Of a stretch of 64,000 nt of DNA, positions 57,246 through 64,000 are shown piece by piece (the stretch's first letter is position 1; every line of letters starts with the position of its first letter). The position numbers and the translations under genes are program-made. This DNA is from Roridomyces roridus (Eukaryota; Basidiomycota; Agaricomycetes; Agaricales; Mycenaceae): contig JARKIF010000009.1 of assembly GCA_029378245.1 (NCBI GenBank), positions 124,001 to 188,000 on the forward strand, written 5' to 3'. The notes beneath the pieces were generated by a model that was given only the letters and a program-made list of their open reading frames with translations, made no database searches and was not told the DNA's origin.

Positions 57246-58372
57246 ATGCCGCACTTCAAGTTCTGGAAGCAGCGACGAGGACAGAGCTCGCTGATGCAGA
57301 CGTTTGCTTTCCCTCTCGCCGTGATAGGCGAAACACCTATCCCCGGTCTCAAGCTAGCAGCGACAGCTTTGCAGGAGATAATTCGGCGGGCAGCGGTGAG
57401 TCATCCGTCCAACTGTTTCCTTGCTCAAATATAACCATTGTTTCAGAGCATAGATGAGAACAAAGCAGGCCTAGGCGAACTCGCGGCCCAAATGGAATAT
57501 CTACTCTTCCTCAGTACCAAGGTGAAGGGGGAGACGGGTAGCGCTGCTGTGGAGCAATTGCGGGTGTGAGGTCTATTTCAAATGTTCCCTCCCAGATTCT
57601 GATTCTAAGCAGCACCACGGAGGAGATTGGACGGAAAATTCCAGCAGATCGACACAAAATCATTGCGTTCTTCCTTGCAGACGAAACCAAGGGGAAGATA
57701 CAAGCGTTGGCCAGTCAGCTGGGGACTGCCGTACAGATATTTCAGGTAGGTTCATGTCCGATTATGACGGTGAAACGCGAGAGAAAGTCACTCATGCTGC
57801 CATGCAGGTTGCCCTACAACTCAACACGGACGAGAAAGTCGAAGAAGTCCGCCATGAACTCCGCGCATTGAAACTCGGGAACGAGGCTTCATCGACCGGC
57901 GGCATTCTACAAGAACTGAAAAACCTCCAACTGAGTGAATATCGAGATCCTTAAAATGGCTGTAATGGCGCTAATTCCACGTCTACGTACTCAGATGCCA
58001 AGGGGAAACTGAACTTCTCTGTCTTCTCCGTTGAGAAGGTCAATCGCGACATCTTGAACAGCAAGATGCGTCAGTATAACGCGTGTTCTCGGGATTCTGG
58101 CCTGATGAAATCTACAGGAAGCCCTCAAGAATTCAACTCCGTCGTCATCGGCCATGGGGGCGTCAGCGAATCGCTACAAGATTTGGCAATTGGTAGGTCC
58201 TCGTGGACACGGACACTTTGGATAAATTTAATCGAGCGTAGAAACCGATGGAGACATCGATTCACCACAATTGCTGGAAGTCCTGCCGATTTTGCTGCTT
58301 GGTCGGACGTTGTCAGGAGATGATTATGTTTGGCAATGTACCTGGTTTATCGTATCGGAAGCCATTAAATAA
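57246..58372 (+). CDS. MLKL-N-terminal-like helical-bundle protein
   Basis: Six exons (57246-57395, 57447-57563, 57596-57745, 57808-57934, 57995-58192, 58242-58372) sum to 873 nt, 290 residues. MPHFKFWKQRRGQSS leads into amphipathic helices: TPIPGLKLAATALQEIIRRA, LGELAAQMEYLLFLST, IIAFFLADETKGKIQALASQ and LGTAVQIFQVALQL. This order and spacing fit the MLKL-NTD-like four-helix-bundle class seen at the N-terminus of many agaric proteins. That class includes membrane-acting cell-death domains and plain adaptors. No kinase or repeat domain follows; the C-terminal 110 residues are unrecognised. Intron 57564-57595 is only 32 nt and is required, since GTG TGA would follow CGG. It lies 4.1 kb from the NACHT gene. 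Confidence 0.6.
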
Positions 58373-58523
58373 ACGGGAAAAACGGCCAGTTGAAAACGAA
58401 CAGGGACACGTCGCGACTTGATACAAGGCACATGCGGTGGATGCATACGGTGTGGCAGAGAAGACGATAGACCTCAACCCTTGAGCGCTTGCCCCGAAGT
58501 GTTCCTTTAATTTCCCAGAATAC

Positions 58524-60014
58524 ATGAGCCCTAAACCGCAACAAGACGAGCCAGTGGACGGTATTTCTGGATCGCCCTGGACACTTGACCTCGCGTTAGA
58601 TCCTCACGCACTGCTCAATCCGTATTTTGCTATCGCGGGCTTAATCTCACAGCTGCATGAGACTTTCAAGCCGACACTTTCCAAAATTCCACCGCATTCG
58701 CCCAAAATGAACATGGATCCACTGCTTTCCCCGAGGTTCCAAACTTGCTGTAAAAGCAGCGGCGCTTCCTGGGTGGCAGTGGTTAAGAGCAATGATTCGG
58801 CGAAAGATCTAGAGTTCTATATACATAGAGCTAAATTGCGCCGGTGAACAAAGTGAGGTGTTGGAAAATTGACATAATGAATCCTATTACCACAACCCTT
58901 TCTACGACTTGCCCTAGAAATTCACGAGGCAAGGAGTTCGAGGACATCGAAGATTCGAATTTCCATATCTGGCGTGATGTCATCACCCAGATCATGTATG
59001 GCATCAGAAATGGTTCACTTCACATGGACGCCCAACAAAGCTCCAGGGTCGCACCTGGGCGCGACATCACAATTGAGCGGACGAGCTGCGGACGAGTCAA
59101 TATGGTACGTGCGAAAGAATTCAACATGATCGTTCTTTTTAAGCGCCGTTTGAAAGAGGAGGCAAAATTATCTGGGGATATGTATCGAGTTCCTTGCTGC
59201 ATGTTTGCAAACCAATGGGGTTTCTAAATATGGTCAATGACCTCTCGTGCATATTTAAGAGGGATGCCGCTAGACGGAAATTTTTAACATACACCCAAGT
59301 CCCAGTCCGACAAACATGCTGCCAAACGGCAAAGGGGCAAGACTTTTTCTTTCACTGTACAGTATATGAGCTAACCTAATTCTTAGAACGGGGTTACCTC
59401 CACCAGCTCCTCAAACAAAAAAGTGAGAACCCTACCCAGATTCAGCCGCAGAATCGAGGCAGTGACCAGGAATCGCAGAAACAGGCCAAAAGGCTGGCGG
59501 CCTTGCAGGCGGAGATCGAGTCGAAGAACACCACGTCTGTGATGCGTGCGCCTTTTCCTTGCCGTTTCTTGGCCATTTCTTGAGACACTGCACAGATGCC
59601 GGGGGTGATGTCCGTTGGAACATTCATGCAACGGACAAGGTCAAGGAGCGGACCGGCCGTACATCTATCACGGGTAAGTCGTCAACATGCATATTCTACT
59701 TTTCTTTTGTAACCCTCTTCAAGCCAAACAAGACATTGCCGTTGACCAGACGGCTGGCAAAGACATAGACGTCGAACACCATAGTGTCGATCAAAGTGCG
59801 CCAAGTGACCGGTTCCTTGACACAGGATGTGCTGATCTTGATACTAGTTGCGGTGGGAGAGGTGCGTGAAACGCGGGTGGCAGGTCATCACGTCCGTGCG
59901 CATTACATGAACACGCGCACTGCCTCCGACGGTCATGTTGTGTACAACATCCACGCACAGAATGTCGACGTACAGCGGGATGGTGTTCGCAAGGACCAGA
60001 CTTCCAAGGAATGA
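58524..60014 (+). CDS. Hypothetical multi-exon protein with coiled coil and a repeated NIHA motif
   Basis: The first exon (58524-58845) starts MSPKPQQDEPVDGISGSPWT and ends DLEFYIHRAKLRR. Splicing to 58917 continues NSRGKEFEDIEDSNFHIWRD and NMVR-free RVNM at 59103; later RRQNYLGICIEFLAACLQTN and, after a long intron, ERGYLHQLLKQKSENPTQIQ and the coiled-coil-like KQAKRLAALQAEIESKNTTS. The next exons read GGDVRWNIHATDKVKERTGR and DIAVDQTAGKDIDVEHHSVD. A last frame, GHVVYNIHAQNVDVQRDGVR, ends at 60014 and looks like a second copy of the NIHA motif. The family is unknown and the last junction is unresolved. Confidence 0.45.
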
Positions 60015-61681
60015 TAGCACTGTGGGTCCAGGAGGGAATCCATATATCCGAGTTTTCCGTAGTTTGTTCGTACAAGTTGCCGCCGTGTCGCACTCTTGCT
60101 GGGCTGGCCCGGCTGGGTTGTTATTTGCTTCAAGATTTCATTGGCCCCACGCACCGTTCGAGAACAAGAATGTCGAGAAACGGGCGCAAAACTATCCCGT
60201 TTTCTTTCCGGAAAAGAATGGCCGATCCTTTCCCTGGTTGCTGAAAGCGGGTCGCAGGTAATCAAGCCCGCATGAATTTCAATAATACCCGGACTGCAAA
60301 TGAGGTAGACCAACTCTGCCGGCAGATGAATATGAAGTAGCGGCTTATCAGTTCTGAGAACGGTCCGGTTTCAGGTACAGCTGCTGTGAGTGATCGACTG
60401 ACCCTGTGGAAGGAAGGAAGATTAGTGGCACGATCTCATGAGAAACGCCCGGAAATACTGACAATGATTCACTTTCAGCTTGAAACGTGGACAGTGAGCC
60501 GACTCTGAGGGGAAATACTTGAAATCAGGGAAACGGTTGAAACAAAAGACTCGGAGAATGGGCTCCAAGCCATCTGTTACTCCCGGTCAGATTGACAGAT
60601 AGAATGATAAGGAGACGGTCATTGTTTCGATACTGCCAGGCCAATGCGAGGCTCAGCGAGGTAGAGACGATATTTTAGGTCCTAGAAATACGATGGGAAA
60701 ACGAGAACATGAATCAGAAAAGCCGGAGCTTACCCACCACTGGAGTTGGAGTTGGCACTGGGCCGATGGGGAATCATCTTGAGAGACACAGATCAATCGG
60801 ATCTCTATGTGTGCATCTCAAGAACGATGCCGCATCCGAGTCGTCAAGAGTCCCACCCGAGAACAGAACTGGGTTGAGTCATCATTTCAGGAGAGCAACT
60901 GAGCAAGCCAGCCCGCGGGCGCTTTGCGGGCGCCAGTAGAGAATATGTCTATCCAGAACTGTAGGTGAGATTGTAGCAGATCTAGAAGCCGAGGAAGAGA
61001 GCTGCGTTAGAGACCACAGTCGAGTGACGAGGACGGAAATGAAGAAAGTGACGATTACGCAATTGATCAACAATGGATAGCATCAGCCTTTGGTGCCAGT
61101 CGCCAGCTGCCATCCGCCCAAAGCACTTGATTCGTCTTTCCTGCAACAAAGTACTCTTCACGCTATCCTTGAAAAGGCCTGCGGAGCGCATTAATTACTA
61201 TTCCGAAGCCAGGGACACCGCTGCTGAATCGCAGTGAATATTTGGCGGGAGGAAACCAGGCTTATCAGTTCTGCGGAGGTCCGACCTCACTGGGGATAAA
61301 CCGTTGCTGTCCTGCTCGGGGATACAGGGTTTCTGTGATACAGGAGCTTGAGATCCACGCATTTATTCATTTACAAGGTCAGTCTTTTTCACTCGAGCTC
61401 ATCTGCTTTTCGGATCCCTCCCAACCCTCCACTGGCACATAATGGCGTCCGTTTCCTGCAAGCTGAACCACTCCCGCATCAAGGCTGAGGGAGACGTCAC
61501 CCTGAATAACATCAGTTTGATTTTGGTGTCAAGCCTCGATGACTTGCTTGACACAGAAGATTCCACAGAAGATTCGATGCGTGAGTTTTTTCCCTCGGGC
61601 TCAATTTCTCAAGGGACCCTCAGGCCACAACCCTCTTCTTAGATCGGTTCCCTGCCAACCGGAAACGGAGAGGTCAAGGAA
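60015..61681. other. No confidently recognisable gene
   Basis: GGCTTATCAGTTCTG occurs at about 60341 and 61258. A short frame at 61442-61577 (MASVSCKLNHSRIKAEGDVT) with a donor-like GTGAGT could be a small exon upstream of the gag-like gene. Confidence 0.4.
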
Positions 61682-61888
61682 ATGTATGTCGACTCGCCAG
61701 AGTTCAACGTCTCTGTATTCACTAGATGCTGGCCGCAGAAGAATACCGCGCGTACCAAGGGCGGAATACCTTCTTTCTCGACAGATCTTCCAAGTGCCTC
61801 CGGCGCTCCTGCTCATCTTTCCTCCCCGCCCAGCGCCACTGCGGCCGACCCTCACGATGAAGGAAATCAAGCCGGTTCCAATTCAGAC

Positions 61889-62986
61889 ATGACAGTGCCG
61901 AAGGATAACAGTGTGCTTACTTCCGCGCAATCGCATCACTTCAAAGCTGTCGAGAGCCGCGTCATCACGGCAAATGGCCAGCAATACACCGCCGCTCCTC
62001 TCAATGGGTTCTGGCCACCCCAAACGACTCAGTGCCCTTGGACGAACGTGAGCGCACAAACCCGCGCAGAATGGAACGCAATCGAGGGACCCAAAGCCTT
62101 CATCCGCGTGTACGGCGCAAGGTACTCGTCTCGCATGCATCAACTCGCGAGCAGGATCGCATTCGTGATCAAGCGAGTCGTAGACGAGCCTGACGCCGTG
62201 GTCAGGTCTCCCATACCCCAGCCAAAAGGCAGGGGTCGCTTTGGCGCGCCGTGGCACTTCCTTCTCTCCGGCATCTCGTCCCACTCGTCGCTGAATGTCC
62301 TTACGTCCCAGTGTATGTGGTCCACCTCGACTGTGTCTTTCTTCGTTCTCCCTGTGGATCTTGCCCACCCCAACTATATCGTGTCCCTCAAGAGCGCGCC
62401 GTATGCGAGTTGCGAAAGCGTCGCCCAGTGTGTCAAGGACAAACTCCTCACGATAAAAGAGGCGATTCTGTTTCTGGCGGAGCGCCTTGAAGGTGCGTTG
62501 GAGCTTCTCCTACGCCAGCGGCATGTTAACGGATTCGGTGTAGGGGACGACTCGGAGACCGCCGCCGTGGCGATGGTCGACTCCATTTTCGTCCGTTCGC
62601 TGGAGGTGGACCAAGAATTGGTATTCAATGTCCACTGCAGACCTGCACCTGACCTCGGACTCGAAGATTACCTCGAGTGGGTCGGATACGTTCGCTCCCT
62701 CGAGTACGAGACCTTCTACGGGCGGCTCGTCCCTCGTCTCGAGGCTGAGCAATATTTCTGTACTGGATGCAAGGCTTCCGACCACCCCACGGGCCTCTGT
62801 CCACTCCCGCTGACGCCTGGCTGGATGGGCCCGTCGTCCGATGCTTTCCTGTACAAGGACCGACCTAAGCGCCCGGCGCGACGGTTCCACGTCGGTGGTT
62901 CCTCTACTAGAAGCGACTCGGGTCGGGGGCAGAAAGCTTCTCGGCATCGTGCATCTCGCCGGCGTGGTGCTTCTTCCCCGCCGTGA
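61889..62986 (+). CDS. Gag-like protein with a CCHC zinc knuckle
   Basis: A long intronless frame is open from 61682; I place the start at 61889 (MTVPKDNSVLTSAQ), giving 365 residues. Blocks such as NGFWPPQTTQCPWTN, AFIRVYGARYSSRMHQLASR, FVLPVDLAHPNYIVSLKSAP and EYETFYGRLVPRLEAEQYFC precede CTGCKASDHPTGLC, a Cx2Cx4Hx4C zinc knuckle, and a basic Arg/Ser tail (RRFHVGGSSTRSDSGRGQKA). Proteins like this accompany agaric retroelements or stand alone as captured gag genes. No reverse transcriptase, integrase or terminal repeat is found next to it, so its status is open. Confidence 0.6.
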   Translation: MTVPKDNSVLTSAQSHHFKAVESRVITANGQQYTAAPLNGFWPPQTTQCPWTNVSAQTRAEWNAIEGPKAFIRVYGARYSSRMHQLASRIAFVIKRVVDEPDAVVRSPIPQPKGRGRFGAPWHFLLSGISSHSSLNVLTSQCMWSTSTVSFFVLPVDLAHPNYIVSLKSAPYASCESVAQCVKDKLLTIKEAILFLAERLEGALELLLRQRHVNGFGVGDDSETAAVAMVDSIFVRSLEVDQELVFNVHCRPAPDLGLEDYLEWVGYVRSLEYETFYGRLVPRLEAEQYFCTGCKASDHPTGLCPLPLTPGWMGPSSDAFLYKDRPKRPARRFHVGGSSTRSDSGRGQKASRHRASRRRGASSPP

Positions 62987-64000
62987 AAAAATTCCCAGCC
63001 AAAGGCGTGTGCCACCAGTCCGTACGTCGCGGACACGGTGTTTACAAAGTATCCCGAATCCACTCAACGAATCCAGGGCCTCCCTCTGAAACTCGCAGCT
63101 GTATATTGATTGCAGTTTATTCTACCACTATATTATTGTCTCACTATTACGTGAATTGATTTGGTTGGTCAACCAACCTTGTTCATGAGGCTTGTGAGCG
63201 CTGGCTTGTGATGACTCCATGTTCCCGCTGTTTGAAATGCCAACGACCTTGACAAGATGACAGATGCGCCCTCATCTACAATTGTCATTCATGGGAACGA
63301 AACCTATTCTCAGAAATGCGCGGCACAACCGACGGGAACGATGGGTTGAATTGTAATTCAATGGCCCGAAAATTCGTTGTCTGACTACTTCCTCGCCGGA
63401 GATTCAACAACGCGATGGCTATGTTCGAGCCACCACCGACAGTATTTGAGAAACGATGAGCCGAGTATCGAGCGTGCCTGCACAATGCAAGCCAAACGAG
63501 CGGTGGTCGATACTAGTAGTCCGGTCGTGATTGGCGAGAGCGGCGGAACAGGTCGGACGAGTCACATCTTGATTCTTTACCAGTCGGCGCCCGATCCACG
63601 AGATTCGGGATTGAGCGCATGATGCAAACAAAATTATTGTGATCTTTGTAACTCCGCGGCCAGAAACCAATATTACCGACTCGTGCTCACTGCTCCGCGG
63701 GTCCGGGTAAAAACCCCTCAACTCGGACCTGGATCGATCGGTCAACCCGTTCAAATCAAAATACGGTGATACATGTACATATTCAAGTTGAGTGGAAGCC
63801 AAGTTCGCAACTTTATAATTAAATCCCCGGATCCCACCGTGTAAGGATCTCCGAGGCCTGCTGAGCTCTTCTGCAACTTCTCGTCGGCTTATTTCACGAG
63901 ACGTACGCCACGTTGGAATCGCAGATCCCATACAGTTGCATTTCAGTAACAGGTCGCCAAGACTATGTGACTCACAAAGGCGGGAGAGCTTCATCCAGGG
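62987..64000. other. No recognisable gene
   Basis: One long minus-strand open frame at 63419-63994 has no domain and atypical composition; I do not call it. Confidence 0.45.

Noticed and set aside
63419..63994. 191-residue minus-strand open frame
   Set aside because: No domain, no splice context, and composition looks like random open sequence.

Overview
This is nuclear DNA from a fungus, almost certainly a gilled mushroom (Agaricomycetes), and most like Mycena or a relative. The signs are compact intron-rich genes with mostly 45-65 nt GT-AG introns, a mating pheromone precursor of the basidiomycete type with a CaaX end, an AA14-like LPMO, NACHT and alpha-kinase genes, an integrase-core gene of the kind common in Agaricomycetes, and an ARM-repeat protein whose N-terminus matches a family I associate with Mycena. 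There are no operons, CRISPR arrays, rRNA genes or tRNA genes that I can recognise. The genus is an inference from family resemblance, not from a search.

Layout. 1-1.1 kb: truncated BAHD-type acyltransferase. 2-6.1 kb: membrane-protein remnant, a CACTA-like MITE, an AT-richer stretch, and a broken F-box/LRR gene. 7.1-9.3 kb: ARM-repeat gene with a duplicated promoter. 10.2-11.6 kb: pheromone precursor and a short-chain dehydrogenase (SDR). 11.9-16.1 kb: decayed membrane-protein pieces with a 94-nt inverted duplication, and a small hypothetical gene. 16.3-20.1 kb: two intact enzymes, a DUF1479 dioxygenase-like protein and a secreted S10 serine carboxypeptidase. 20.3-22.5 kb: F-box relic plus the one intact F-box/LRR gene. 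23.1-28.0 kb: alpha-kinase and, convergent with it, an integrase-core gene. 28.3-34 kb: CDC48 pseudogene, F-box fragments and hypothetical pieces. 34.2-38 kb: secreted type-B carboxylesterase with a MULE-like element 17 nt after its stop. 38.1-44.8 kb: F-box-like gene, then SDR copy A, broken F-box/LRR, SDR copy B. 45.3-48.1 kb: secreted LPMO and a cupin. 49-55.4 kb: broken hydrolase, NACHT NTPase, F-box fragment, broken conserved gene. 57.2-60 kb: MLKL-like helical-bundle protein and an unknown multi-exon gene. 61.7-63 kb: gag-like CCHC zinc-knuckle protein. The last 1 kb shows nothing.

How it works together. The intact secreted enzymes (carboxypeptidase, carboxylesterase, LPMO) fit a litter- or wood-decaying lifestyle. 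The rest is accessory: a minus-strand F-box/LRR family with one intact member and several broken ones, non-autonomous DNA transposons, and a possible signalling or cell-death pair (NACHT and MLKL-like protein) 4 kb apart. Two splicing peculiarities recur: introns of only 32-33 nt, required by in-frame stops, and GC-AG introns in at least three genes.

My coordinates come from reading splice sites by eye. Where exon sums are given they divide by three, but individual boundaries may be off by a base.
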